A stretch of 64,000 nt of DNA from Mycteria americana (GCF_035582795.1 NC_134367.1:120738062-120802061), one strand, 5' to 3'. Shown: positions 48,150-60,138, numbered from the stretch's first letter. Notes: generated by a model not told the origin, from the letters alone. Program-made: numbers and translations.

Positions 48150-48538
48150 GATGTGGGTCAGGCTGGGCGCTGGACCGACACCTCCTCAGGGCCGGGTCCC
48201 GCCGCCGTTACTGTCCCTCGCGGCGGTTCTTCCTCCCCTCCCGCCGCCCCGATCCGCCTCCCGCGGCCGCTGCCCCCCTTCAGCCGCCCTGCGCCCACCT
48301 GACAGGCAGGGTCTGGGACTCCCGCCTCAGCTCCCCCCCGCCCCGTCCCTCCACCGGGCCCCCCCGCCGCCCCTCCCGGCCCGGGAGCGGCCAAGCCCGC
48401 GCCCGCCACTCCCCAGCCCTCGGACAGCGGCGGCGGCGGCTCCCGGGGGCCGCTGCCCACCCCCGCGGGGCCACGCCCCTCCCCTGACAGCCCGCTCCTC
48501 GCGCCACGCCCACCCCGCGGCTTTAGGAAGCGCCGCCG

Positions 48539-48543
48539 CCAAT
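48539..48543 (+). promoter_or_regulatory. CCAAT box 1
   Basis: CCAAT within GCCGCCAATCGCC, a probable NF-Y site in the CpG island. Confidence 0.55.
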
Positions 48544-48632
48544 CGCCGGACGCTTTTGTGCTGACGAGCGGCCGCGCTCACCTATCGAGTAGCTTCTTCT
48601 GACAAGAAACCCCGCCTCCTCAGGCGCTTCAA

Positions 48633-48637
48633 CCAAT
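48633..48637 (+). promoter_or_regulatory. CCAAT box 2
   Basis: CAACCAATCAG fits the extended NF-Y consensus very well. It lies 94 bases after box 1 and just after a CCCCGCCTCC GC box. Confidence 0.7.
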
Positions 48638-48763
48638 CAGAAAAAGATTGAGTTGGGGGCGGGAGAAGAGGGCCTGCGAGCTCCGTCTTCCCTCACTGCC
48701 TCCGTCTCTTCGTTGCGCGAGGATCGCCCCTTTCGCCTGCAGGTGATTGACACGGAACAGCAG

Positions 48764-48768
48764 CCAAT
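48764..48768 (+). promoter_or_regulatory. CCAAT box 3
   Basis: CAGCCAATGGG, 30 bases before box 4. Paired CCAAT boxes about three helical turns apart are a known NF-Y promoter arrangement. Confidence 0.7.
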
Positions 48769-48793
48769 GGGCTGCGGAGGGCGCGCGGCGGGG

Positions 48794-48798
48794 CCAAT
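48794..48798 (+). promoter_or_regulatory. CCAAT box 4
   Basis: GGGCCAATGGT, the CCAAT box closest to the likely start of transcription, followed within 30 bases by a G-quadruplex-prone stretch. Confidence 0.65.
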
Positions 48799-48979
48799 GG
48801 TGCGGCGGGTGTGGGCTGCGCCGGGCGGCGGGGGCGGGGGGAGTGGCGGGCTGGGGTGAGGCGAGGCGCAGCGCCGGCAGGAGTGCGATAGTGGTGGCGT
48901 GAGGCGCGGCTGTACCCGGGCTGGCTGCCCGGCCGGCGGGGCGGGGGCGAGGGGAAGCGGTGTGTGCCCGGTACTCGCC

Positions 48980-49042
48980 ATGAGGCTGCAGGAGGACGGG
49001 GACAGCCGTGGGGCGCTGCCGTCGGCGGGACTGCCGCACTAA
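48980..49042 (+). other. Upstream ORF 1 in the EHBP1 leader
   Basis: A 20-codon frame (MRLQEDGDSRGALPSAGLPH) starts with G at -3 and stops at 49040-49042. It ends one base into the next ATG (TAATG). If exon 1 is transcribed as inferred, this could limit translation of the main frame. It is a short frame with no known relative. Translation is inferred only from position. Confidence 0.4.
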
Positions 49043-49132
49043 TGGGCAGCGGTAGCGCTGCCTCTCGCCTGCCGTGTGGTGTCAGCGCCCGCGCCCGCCC
49101 GGCGGGTACCGCCCGTGAGGAGCCGGGGGCAG
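49042..49132 (+). other. Upstream ORF 2, first part
   Basis: The ATG at 49042 overlaps the stop of upstream ORF 1. The frame stays open to the exon-1 donor. If spliced to the acceptor before 50228, it would end at the TGA at 50263-50265 after 42 codons, well before the EHBP1 start. Confidence 0.35.
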
Positions 49133-50227
49133 GTGAGTGCCGTGGCACGGAGGGAGCCGCCCGTGCTGCCCCGCGTTTCTTCCCTCTCGCTCCCCGAGCC
49201 GCCTCTCCCCCCCTTGCTCCCCGCCGTTGGCGTTTTAATTTTTAAACCCCAACGGCTCCTGGCCAACGGCTGCGGGGGGGTCGGGGGCGCTGCTCCGGCG
49301 GGCCTGGCGCTGAGGTGACAGGGGCTGGTGAGGCGGAGCGGGGCGCTCCTCGCCTCGGGGCTCCGTGGGGATGGCCCCCTCCAGGGGAACATTCCTGGAC
49401 CCCAGGTCGCCTCCTTGCCAGCTTTGATGCCATCCTACCCTGTCTTCTCGCCAGGTGCGGCCACCTTTTGCTTCCCCATATTCCTAATGAAGAGGCTTTT
49501 TCTTCCGCACCCAGCAGAGATGCTGCTTTCCTTTGGAGGGGGAAAACCCATCTGGGTTTCTCCTCTCGCGTTTCATCTCCCTGATGAGCGTTTCTCAGTT
49601 CAGGATGGAGAGGCATTAACATTTCAATATGATGCAGCGAGGAAGACGGGGAATCCTGGGCAGCCAGGGCTCAGGAAATGCTCCTTCCTCTTTCATCCTC
49701 CTCACCCTGGAACAGGCGTTTAAGTAGTAACACTCCCTTGCTGGCTTCTTGGCTGTTTCTTCTCCTTGGAAAGAGAAATGGGAGCGGGAGGTGTGTGCGT
49801 GAGAGGAAACAACTGTTACACCTTTTGTCATCAAGACAAAGAACTTGTCTTCATCTCCCTGTGTCCCTCCCTCTGGGTGCATATTGGCAGCACCTCAGCC
49901 ACTTTGCATTGCTTCCTGGAGATGCTTCATAAGGATTCGGTGTGGCCCTGACCTGCCCTTTTTTGTTGTTGTTGCCAATTATGATGGGGCTGATAAAAGG
50001 ACATGTTGATATATTTCCAAACAGACTCGTGGTTTGCATTCCTGAAATTGCTGCAGCATTCTTATTTATTTATTTAATTGGGGGAGGCAGGGGAGATAAC
50101 AAGAAGGGGGTATGTTTTTGTGGTTTATTGTAGTTGTTTCAAAGGTACGAGATCATGTGCAATTGCAGCATTGTAGTATGGACTATATTAACCAATGCTT
50201 TCTCCCCCTGTCTTATTTGTCTTCCAG
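49133..50227 (+). other. EHBP1: Inferred EHBP1 intron 1
   Basis: Runs from GTGAGT at 49133 to a good acceptor (pyrimidine-rich, ending GTCTTCCAG) at 50227. An alternative acceptor, TTTGCAG at 50495, would lengthen it. The first 270 bases are still CpG-rich, and the rest has normal composition. Confidence 0.5.
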
Positions 50228-50637
50228 TCCTGCAGTCTCCACATCATCTACTGTGTGAGGAATGATGATTCCATGAGAGAACTTCCTTTCAGTTACCTGT
50301 CTGCTCCTATTGCATGCTGTGCCTGGCCAGTGATGAGCCATTCAGCTAGCCGGGGATTTACTGTGAAGAAGGGAGAGGCAGAATATGAATTGTAGACATC
50401 CCATCGAGTACCTTGCGCACTGTTTTTACTGTGTCTGTATATAAATCTGCTAGTATCGAGCATACACGCTCTTAAACCTACATTGGTATTTGCAGAGTTG
50501 CTACTGTGTAAGAGGACTGTATTTCTCACCATCATGGCTTCAGTTTGGAAAAGACTGCAGCGTGTTGGGAAACATGCATCCAAGTTCCAGTTTGTGGCCT
50601 CTTACCAGGAGTTGATGGTTGAGTGCACCAAAAAATG
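50228..50637 (+). other. EHBP1: EHBP1 exon 2 (5'UTR plus first coding part)
   Basis: The 3' end is firm: the conserved reading frame runs into a GTAAGA donor at 50638. The 5' end is either 50228 (after CTTCCAG, stronger pyrimidine tract) or 50496 (after TTTGCAG). With the longer form the leader contains many extra ATGs before the main start. The shorter form leaves only 38 bases of leader, so it may be the efficiently translated form. Confidence 0.6.
50534..50637 (+). CDS. EHBP1: EHBP1, first coding exon (residues 1-35)
   Basis: EHBP1 links membrane trafficking to actin. It binds EHD proteins through NPF motifs, Rab8-family GTPases through its C-terminal bMERB domain and actin through a central CH domain, acting on endocytic recycling tubules. 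The exon encodes MASVWKRLQRVGKHASKFQF followed by VASYQELMVECTKKW, which I recognise as the nearly invariant N-terminus of vertebrate EHBP1. It begins the NT-C2 membrane-binding domain. The start is well placed (A at -3, G at +4, CACCATCATGG). The exon ends after two bases of codon 35 (Trp) at a GTAAGA donor, phase 2, so the next exon must start with G. The remainder of the protein, usually over 1000 residues, lies beyond the window. The paralogue EHBP1L1 differs in this region, so EHBP1 is favoured. Confidence 0.93.
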
Positions 50638-53600
50638 GTAAGAAGTGGCTCATGTTGCTGCACAAATGGTGGAGTAAGTTGCTGGTGCTGAAATAGGAAG
50701 GATGTTGTTGATTTTGTATTGTTTGGTGTGCATGCATTGGTCTTACCTCCCCTCATGTTCTCTTGCCTGCCCATTGCAGAAGCGTCTGCGTGGGGTGCTT
50801 GTCTTTCTTGATGAGTGCTTGCTTTTCTTCATACTTATCTTGGACCTGTTGGCTTTGTTCTGTACTCTGATTTTCTTAGCTGGCATTGTTGTTACTGTAC
50901 AGAGGACAGTGCATTTATTAGCTTGGCATCTGTGACTTCATGGTGTGGCTTTGGTTGTGTGTTTTGGGTGTTGTGTGTGATTTGTTTTGGTTTTTTTTTT
51001 TTTAAATATTTCCCAAGAGCTGTTTTCCAACTTCCAACTCAGCTCTTGGTGCTGAGTGTCACCTGCTGACACTGTTGTTATCTGACTGAGGCATTTGAGA
51101 TCAGTCCTGAAGATGGTAGTGTTTTAATCTGGGGTGGATATCCGTTTCAATTTTTGCTTTTTAACCTAAAGATGGCTTTTCTCTGCTTCTTTTCCTTGTT
51201 CCTTTCCATCTTTTGATGGGAAGAAGCAAGAGAAGGATGCTTGGGAATTGTCTTAAGGTATTTGTTTAGTCAGACAAGAATTTTGTGCAGTGGTGGTCCA
51301 GTTGGATGGCTTTGGAGCTGACTAGACAGCAGTTAACAGTTAATGGTATGGGTCTGGCACATCTTCCTTCCTGTGCAAAATGAGCTTAAATAAATCTGCT
51401 AGGGAGGACTAGAAGCAGCTCTTAAATAGTCAGGCAAAGATCTCCATTATACAAATACTTAAGTGCTGTTTTATATGTTTGGAATACTGATGTTACTGAT
51501 GTTAATTCCTCACGTTAGTGTGAGTCTGTAGTGTCAGGGGACGAAGAAAGTACTTTCCAGACCTTGTGGACTGAGATGTTCAAATTGCCTTGTAATAAAC
51601 TGCAGCCTCCTTTCTAATACTTGGCCTTTCTTCTTGTTGGCAAGTTTGGCACTTGCATTGGCTGCTTTCACTGGTTATGAGTAATTGCCTTTACAAATTT
51701 AAATTCTATCTCTTAGAGTTGGAAATCTCTGTCAAATATACTGGAAAGCTGCTCGCTGCTCTGTCTTAAAGGAACAGTGTCAGGTTAAAAATTTTTTTTA
51801 ACAAGTTATCTTCTTGCCTAAAATGTGTTCAAAGATTGTTAAGAAATAAACTACAAATAAAAACATTTTAAAAGTTGAAAGAGGCTGCCATGATTATCTC
51901 ATGGGATCTACCGTTTCCTTCAGCCAAAGAGTTTTCCACGGTAATTTTGGTTTATCGGGTTTATTTCAGCAGTTGTGTTTTATTACTTTTTATGTTTTGT
52001 TTGCATAAACTAGCCTGTTTTGGCTTTCATTTTCACTTTAATTCACCCCTTGCTTGAGCATTTGCAGAATGCTTCAGCACTGAAGTATGAATGCTTCAGG
52101 GGAATGTTCAGATTGGATCTGCAGCTAACTTTCACTTGATTTCAGAAAGTCAGACACAAAAGTTCTCTTGTGAACAATCTTGTTATTTTACAGACAGTTA
52201 GCTTATTGTTTAATCATAAACTAGGGTGCCCACCTAGTAAAATGCCTGTGTGTGAAGTAGTGAAACGGCCTTTCAAAACCTCAGATATGCAACTAATCTT
52301 TTAAAAATAGGTTGTCTTTCTGAACCTTCATTTTATGTTCTTGAATTTAAATATAGGCAAGATCAGTGCTTGTGTTGGTTATGACGAAGCAACAGTATGG
52401 TGGTGAAATGTGGATGAATTCTAGGAAAAATAACAGTAGGGGAAAAAACATCACTCATACAGTCATTTGATTGTAGGCTTTTCTGTTCTGCTTCCTCTTG
52501 TTTGAAGAACCTGAACAAAAATGTTCTTTAAGCATGCAAGCTAAAATATGGTATTTCTACCATAAGTGGAACTCCTACATGAAACAAAAGGGTAAATATA
52601 GAAATATTTTGAGAACCTTCAACTAAGTCTTTCCTTAACTTTGGAGAAGATGCAGTTTTGCATTTGCTGAGAGAATCACTGCTTGCTCTATGTCTAAAGC
52701 TCATCTCTGAGTTTGGCCCATGTGAGAACAGAAGAAATGAACTCCATATGTTGTTCTTGCTGAAAGCACTCAATATATATTAAGTGTCAGTGCTGTAGTC
52801 TGTAGTTTGATTGAAATGTAGTAAGCAGTAAGTTATTTTAATGTACTGGCATTTTAACAATGCAGTGTTTCTGCAGGAAAAGAATGCTCCATTCATATTT
52901 TAAAATAAATGACAATGCAGTCATAAACACACTTGAACTGAGATGTGTCTGTGAGCAAGGATTATGCAGGACCAAAACAGGCTGGGTGCCTGTCTGTGAG
53001 CTGCTATCTTCTGTTAGGTTTACATTTGTGTAACTCTCAGAAAGTGACTTGTGTGTTAGAATATTTTTGTAACTGATCGTGTGCGGTTTGCAATGTCGGG
53101 TGTATTTCTGGTTGGTTTAATACTTTTTGTCTCCTCTGCACTTGTATTGATTTGAATTTTTTTTTATCTTGGTGTTCAAAATAGCTTCTGCTCTTTTTTT
53201 CTGGAGTTATGCTGGCTGTGTGGGAAATCGCTACCACTTTGGTGTTGCCGCTTCACTCTTTAAAAGGATTATCTCTAGGTACAACAGCATTTGACCAGCA
53301 TAGGCTGAAACTCCCTTTCCTTGCTTTTCCTGCTCTCTCTTGTTTCTGATTCTTGTTCCTACTAATGATTAAAGACAGCCAGTCTCAGATGGTTGCTTTT
53401 CATTGCTGGTGGTGCAGGGGGAGACAGGTTGTGATGGAATGTCCAGTATTGTCACTGTTTAATTAGAAAAACCTTATTTTCAGGTAATTAACAGGACCGA
53501 GTTGCTTCTGTGGCATTCTGGTTGCTCTGCCTGACCAAGACCTAATTATTGTGGCTGCTCAGTATCTTTGAAAAACTGAGCAGTTGGTTCATTTAGAGCC

Positions 53601-55707
53601 TTTCATTAAAAATAAATAAATAAATGTAGTCTTGGTCTTTAATATGGATTAGTGACTCTTGCTACTGTGAAAACGTCATGCTTTGCATTAATCATATAAG
53701 CACTTGATTTTTTTTTTTTTTGAAAGGCGCTTGCTTGGCAGTGCTGGAGTGTGTCATCCTCCACTTACCCTTGGAATAAGCTGGGGCAGCGCAGGATTTT
53801 CCACTTGGCCTCACCAGTGACCTGCAGTCCTGGCCTGGAAGGACTGTGTGTGGTAGGAGAGAGTTAATTTAGTCCTTCTCCTTAGTGCAGAGACATTGAT
53901 TAAAACCAGAAATTAGTCTCATGCATTTTGCTTGGGCTTCTACAAAAAAAGCTGTGTTTGCCGCTCTGTGCTGTCAGAGCAGACTGTTGCTGCGTGGGAT
54001 AGGAGCGTGCTGGGCATCGGTAGCAGGTGTAATGCTGTGGCTTGCGCAGGGGAGCCAGTTCAGTTGCGTGAACACTGGTGTCTAGCGCTGTTTGAGATGC
54101 CTTTGGGTTTCCTGCCAGTCCCAGCTGCCAGTTTGGAGAAGCCCAGGTCTCCTGTTGATCCTGTGTCAAGCCTGCCAGCCTGGCATGCATCTCTTGTGTA
54201 CCCTGGGGCTGCTGTTCAGGCAACTGTGTCAAGGCTTGTCTGAGGCACAGGTTCAGCAGGGGAGCCTCATAGGAGGAAAATGCTCTTTTGGACCAGAGAT
54301 CAGTTCCAGTACTCAGGCCTGAAGCTGTTACAGCTGTTCTACAGAGCTGCTGAAGCACCTAATGCTGAACATGTGAGCTCTCTAGGATGGCTTTTATGTT
54401 TTCTTATCCCCTTATGGGACCCAACAGGGGCTTCCAGTGTAGTATTGACTGGTTTCCACAGAGAATGGCCTAACTCTTACAGAGTTGAGGTTGCCAAGTG
54501 CCTAATATTATGTCCATTAGATGCTTTTATGAGCGAGAAAGCTGCTCACCTGAATGTAGGTGCTAACTGCTTAAAAACGCTGGAAAAGAGTAAGCATAAG
54601 AAGGCTTTTCTACAGGATTTGCCCTTCAGTAGTTGCTTTAGAGATAAAGAACTATGTTATTTTTTACAATGTTTGTAATACCTGTCATCTCCTATATGAA
54701 CTGCTTTGCTTTTAAATCTTGCTTAAAAATACAGCAAGCCATGATATTCTAAAAGGGTCGAACTTTTCTTGTATGCTGCCTTAACTGAAGACAGGCTACA
54801 TTTCCATGAGGCAAGCCACCTATTTTTGTATCAATTAGGTATGGTCTGAAGTAGGTTCTGTATTTTCAAATATACATCTTTTCTCTTTTGGAAATGAAGT
54901 AATGCTTAATCTTTTTTTCCAAAAGGCTTTAGCCATCTGTTTTTCTCTTTTATTGCAGTTTCCTAACTGGATGCTGTAGAATTTCTAAGATTTGGCATGC
55001 ACTGTGCATGGGAAAGAAATGAGCTTTTTGAGATTCCACAGTTCACACCAGTCTGCTTGCCTTCTGGTCGCTGCTTTCCAGCAAACTCTTCAGTGCTGAA
55101 GGCCACTGAAAGAACTGGAGTTAACCGGTTGCTGTAGAAATTCTTGGGGCTTGCCTGTACAGGGTCACGCTGTCAGATTGCTAAGTTAATTTCCTTGCTT
55201 TGCATGGTTATTAAGAGAGAATTTTGTGAGCAACTAAGTGCTTTTAATTATTAAGGATGATCACGTTGAAACTTGTGACAAAAAGATACAGTTACAGGTC
55301 AATTCAGAATCTCTTTGAGTTAGTTTTGCTGTGAACCATGCTTTTTGTCATAGGCTTGCTATTCCAAGTTTTTGATCAGATTTGCATTTGCGTGTTAGCC
55401 ATGTAGGTATACTGTAACAAGTATAGCTTGTGCAAGCAAAGCGTCATGCAATTTCTCCTGCTTTTTAGCCTCTTTTCTTCTTCTTAATTAAATTATACTC
55501 TGTCTTCACACTCCTCATTGAGATCTCTGATTCCACACCAAATAATCCCATCTGCAAATACACTTCAGCATTTTCTTCTCCATTAATTTCCAGTTTTGAC
55601 TGAGGACTTTTTGAGGGCTTAAATTGTGTCTCAAACTTAATTCTTTCCAAATAATCACCACCAGCTGCCTTACAGGTCAGTCTTGTCCCTTTCTTCCTAG
55701 AGTCATT

Positions 55708-55745
55708 AAAATACACTTACTGTCCACAAATACACTTACTGTCTA
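55708..55745. repeat. 19-bp tandem duplication
   Basis: Two adjacent copies of AAATACACTTACTGTCYAC, differing at one base. Confidence 0.8.
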
Positions 55746-56949
55746 CACGCAAAAGCAGTTCTCCTCTGCCACCCTGCATCTCTTTCCTCTTTGTATCCAA
55801 AAGAAATCCTTGATTTTGGAAATGTAGATCTGCTCCTTTGGGCTTTCTGCCTGACTTCTGTCAGGAGGTTGCCTACCAATCCTGACTCCTTAACACCAGC
55901 TGCTTTCATTCCCTACCTTACTAAGCTGGCCTCCTGGCCCTTTTTATAGCCTTATGTCTGTTCCATGGACCACAAGTTAGGGATTTCTCATCAAAATTGT
56001 TGGTTGCATTTCATTGTTGGTGCAGACATTTCAATAGGAGAGGTGCGGATGTATGTGAAATCTTTCTTGCTGCTGACTTTTTCAGATCATCAGTGCTGCA
56101 CACTTACACCCATTTTCTATTTGCATCAACTCTTTGAGAGTATTTGAAATGCTGTGTCCAGTTCCTAAAAGACCTCATTGGTAGAAGCAGGCATGAAGTT
56201 TAGTATCTGTAAGGTAGAGAGATTTGGGTTTGTCATAAATGCTTGTTCTGAATTTTATTTGTCTTTGAGAGACAGGATTCTTTCCAGCAATTCGTTGACA
56301 TAGTTTACTGTCCTAGCAGTAACAAAAATAGTCTAAAGCAGAAAAGATTAGGTTATATCCAAGTTGTAGAGAAATCTATCTTAATGGTCTGCCATTTATT
56401 CATTTAAAGGGGTGAGGATGTCTCCTTGAATAAATAAAATACACTAACTTAAGTTCTAACACAGCTTTATTTTTTGAGAGAGAAACTGTGTGTGTAACTT
56501 CCTCACAGAGCTTTACAAATAAATAAAACCTGGTTCTGTTCTTGCAGGCACTGTTACATGCATACGGTAAAGTACATGTACTGTTCCTTTGAACCCAGTG
56601 GACATGAGCTGGAATAAATAACGTTTTTGCAGGATTGGATCCTTGTGAATACTCTTTTCAGCTCTTTGTGTTATGAGGTTAAATAAAATGAAATATTATG
56701 ACATTGTGTAGGTCTCATCTGAGCTGAGTCTTCAGTCTCTTAGACTGCTCAGGCTGTATAGTGCCAGTCTGTTGCTTCAATTAGTTTTTAATTGGTTGGA
56801 GAGAGCTGAAGTCCCTTTCACAGTTTAGTGTGAATAAGGAGAGGAGGAGGAGGCTGGTAAGGTTGCCTAATCTGAGGAAAATTCTTATAAAACAAACCCT
56901 TCAGTTACCGTAGTAAAAGCATTCTGCTTGGGTGGCTTTCTGAGAATAC

Positions 56950-56974
56950 GGGGGGGGGGGGGGGGGGGGGGGGG
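56950..56974. repeat. Poly(G) run of 25 bases
   Basis: An uninterrupted G homopolymer inside the EHBP1 intron. Long G runs are rare in vertebrate genomes, prone to slippage and able to form G-quadruplex structures. Its exact length may be an assembly or sequencing estimate. Confidence 0.9.
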
Positions 56975-59900
56975 AATTGTTTGTTTACTTCTAAAAGCTT
57001 TCCCAGTTTACTCTGAGAGGAGTGTGTGTTTGTTTCCCTGGCCTTTCTCTCTCCTTTTACTCCTTGGGCTAAAAGCTGGCCCTGGCAGGCTGTTTGCTAC
57101 CTTACTGTGGGATACTCCTGAGCTGCCCTCTGCACCAAGCCAGTCTTGTGTGTCCTGGAGTGGACTCTGAAACGCAGCAACTATGTAGCTGAACTTTTGT
57201 TCCTTATTTTGAGATATGCACACAGCAATAGAGTAAATAAAGCCATCCTTGTTTTCTTGCTCTTGTTGTCTTTATTTGAAAAATGTATTTCTGCAGCATA
57301 CAGTTTATGTAAGTGCATCAGAGCCTCTCAGCTGGGAAGCTGTATGTTTTGGCAGTTGAGGTATAGGGTAGTTGTGGCTTTTGGCACCTGGAAAGGCGTT
57401 GCAGGGACTTGGGAACTATGGGTTAAGCATGAGCTAAAATTAGCAGAACCATAACTAACATTGCTGTTGTCTAAGGCTCTGACTCATGAGGCTTTCTGGA
57501 TTCAAGAGTGGAGCTGAGATGTCACTGTCCCTTAGTAGTAGTCTTCCTCTGCTTTCTTCTACCCTGAAGCAGAGGTAGGATGACAGTAAGGCTGCCTGGT
57601 GTGTTAGTGTTAACTGCCATCAACTTCAGTTCAGATTTGTAAGGTGAGAGTGAACTGCAGCAGTTGAGGAGCTTATGCACCTCCCTTATGCTACCCTGAT
57701 GCAGTGAGGAGGAAAACCTGCCAGAGGGGTGAGACGAGCCACAGCTGCAGGCAAGAGTGTCTTCAAGTGCTTCAGCTAAATCACCCAGACCCTGAGTCAG
57801 TGCCCTGTGCTGTCACTGTAGGGCTTCCAAATGTACAAGCTTTTGAAATTAATCAGAAGGGCAGGCCCTTCTGAACTATAGTTTCCAGCTGCCTGCAAAC
57901 CTGTAAGGATGAGCAGTGCAGAAGTAATTCTCATTTGCCTGTTGAGGTTCTCTTTGTAGTGGAGAGTCATTATTGGGGGTTCTTTTTAATTTCTATTTTA
58001 TTATTATTTAAGGAGACTTTCTTGAGGGTTACTACAAAGCTATGGCCAGGCTTTGCAGCTGCTTAACTGTCTGCAGCTGCTGAACTGTGATCTCTGTGGC
58101 TCTGTGTATTTATTTTAGCACAAACTGGTTTTGGGTTTTATTTCATGTGTACACTCAGTCTCCTGCAGTCATTCTGTGGGCTTTGTTTTGGGTGAGCTGC
58201 TGTATCAGAGCCTAACAGCACACTGGCAGATCTGATCTTTCTTTTCTAATAGATCTGTTTTGAAAAATGACTTGAGTGCTGACCAAACATCACGAGGGCA
58301 AAATAATTTCTAGTTCCAGGGGCAAATGAATTAAAACAATCGGGGGCATTTTAAGACTCTATCATATCACGTCACTTTTGACTCCCATATTACCATGTCC
58401 CATGTTACTACCACTTGTTTCCTTGGTGCCATCTCTGCAAGCACCTGTAATGACCAGTCACCCTCCATGTTCACTGCTGCCTCTTTCTTTACCCAAGAAG
58501 AAATATTTGCTTCCTTGCTGCTGTCTGATGGGTCAGAGTTGTCTGGGGCTGCCGGATGAGTGGCATTGGCTGTTGCAGTGGGAGATGTATCTTTTGATGG
58601 GTGTGCAGCTTTGCTAGGAGCATATATTCATCTCCACCTGTTGGGACAAGCCCTATCACCTTTCTTGTAGGCCAGGCAGACCGAAGACATTCCCTAGATC
58701 AGCTCTGGGCTTTCCATTAGATATGTTGCTGCCTGATGCCCTAAGATGATACCTGTCTTCAGGGCTCAGACTAATGCACTGATGCCTGTGCTTTTAAATC
58801 CAGTGTCGTAAACTGACTTTCCCCTCCCAGCTGTGCGTGGGAAGAGTATTTGCATAGCCAGTACTGTTAATATCAAAACCCATATTAAATGCTGTAATTG
58901 AAGAATCTGGACCATTGAATACAGTTGGCAGCACATTGTACGCTGCCACTCAGCATGCACTGTGAACTTCCTTTACTTTCAGTGACTGCTCATTAAGTAA
59001 ACTCTGAATCCCTTTGTTTACAGCAGTACATAGGATGAGATTTAAAAGAACAGAAAAGAGCTGTCAAAACAGCTTAATTGCCTTTTCCAGCAAAGATCTA
59101 ACTCAGCAGCCTGTAAATTTCCAAACCAACCTGTTGCTGATTTATCTGTGGTTTATTAGCAGAGGACCTAACCTTGACAGCTCCTGGTAACACCTGACAT
59201 AATTATAGTTCTGGAGTCAGCTCTAGCCATGTTGGCAGGTGGGTGAGTCTGTTTGGCTGTTCTTAACTGCTTGGCTGTATTTTTCTTCTGGTTGTACCTA
59301 CTGTCTCTTGCAAAACTGATTTAGTGGTTTGTCTCTTCCTGTAGGTAACCTGAGCAGTAGTTGTATAAAGCTGTGGAAAACTTTCAAGAGAACAAGATTT
59401 TTGAACTCCTTTGCAGATCTTAACTGGATAGAGTACTTGGAATAAGTGTCTTAAGTTGACTGAGTGCATATTCATAAAACTTCCCCTTGCATTCCTTTTA
59501 TCTTTGACATGTAAGAAAATTTTAAGAATGGGAAAGTCCTGACCCATTTTTCACCACTTCCTCTCATACCACAAAAAGCAAAAGAATGTAGCATAGTGTT
59601 ACTTGGTTTTGAGGCATATTTGGGATAGTTCCTGTTTACTGTTAACACTTTTTAAAAGATCCTTTTTTAAAATACTTATGACAGTGGTGTTTTCACACCC
59701 CTTTTTTGGGATTTGTGCATGTAGAAAAGGGAATTTTGGGTTGTAGGCTTTGCTTTTTCATTTTCTTGCTAAAATTGTTTACTTTCCTCCCTTTAGATGG
59801 TTGCTCTAAGCTCCAGTGTTTGCATACCCTTACAGAATACCAAGCTACAGACAATCTTAAAACAGTAAAGGAATTATTTTTCTTTCCCATGGATTACTTT

Positions 59901-60138
59901 TCTCATGTAGTAAATGGGATTTTGTTGTTGTTGTTGTGTGGTTTTTTTTATTTTGAACTGAAAGATGATCAGGAGAAATCTTAACACCCTGAATTCTCAT
60001 AGTGACTGATGTAATCGTGGAATTTTTTGACAGAGGATTGACAAAGTGTGTGATGACCCATACTCCTAGAATTGTAAACATCTAGCGCTTAAGACATGAT
60101 GCCTCCTTTAGTCCATGGCTGTAAGACTGTCCAGTAGT

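Larger units (their letters stand above)
48860..49132 (+). other. EHBP1: Probable EHBP1 exon 1 (5'UTR)
   Basis: The 3' boundary is supported by a perfect donor, CAG then GTGAGT, at 49132/49133. The 5' boundary (transcription start) is a guess placed 60-100 bases downstream of the last CCAAT box. The exon would be non-coding for EHBP1, because the protein's start codon lies in the next exon. It contains two upstream start codons (see the upstream ORF entries). Other donors in the island are possible. Confidence 0.55.
48150..49400 (+). promoter_or_regulatory. EHBP1: CpG island promoter of EHBP1
   Basis: This is the only clearly CpG-dense block of the window, in sharp contrast to the CpG-poor flanks. 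It has GC boxes (CCCCGCCTCC near 48610, GGGGCGGGGG near 48831), four CCAAT boxes and no evident TATA box. That is the usual build of a broadly expressed vertebrate promoter. It ends about 1.1 kb before the first EHBP1 coding exon, and all four CCAAT boxes read on the + strand, supporting transcription towards EHBP1. No gene was recognised in the divergent direction. Confidence 0.85.

Noticed and set aside
48004-48564. 186-codon + strand frame upstream of EHBP1
   Set aside because: It covers the CpG island and upstream promoter. The Pro/Arg/Ala-rich product is what a stop-poor GC-rich sequence gives in any frame.
48629-49148. Overlapping - strand frames of 114-151 codons in the CpG island
   Set aside because: Same GC-driven openness. 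They overlap in all frames and none resembles a known protein.
54280-54678. 132-codon + strand frame in the EHBP1 intron
   Set aside because: No recognised similarity, and it is not the expected next EHBP1 exon, which should begin with a G completing Trp35 and continue the C2 domain.
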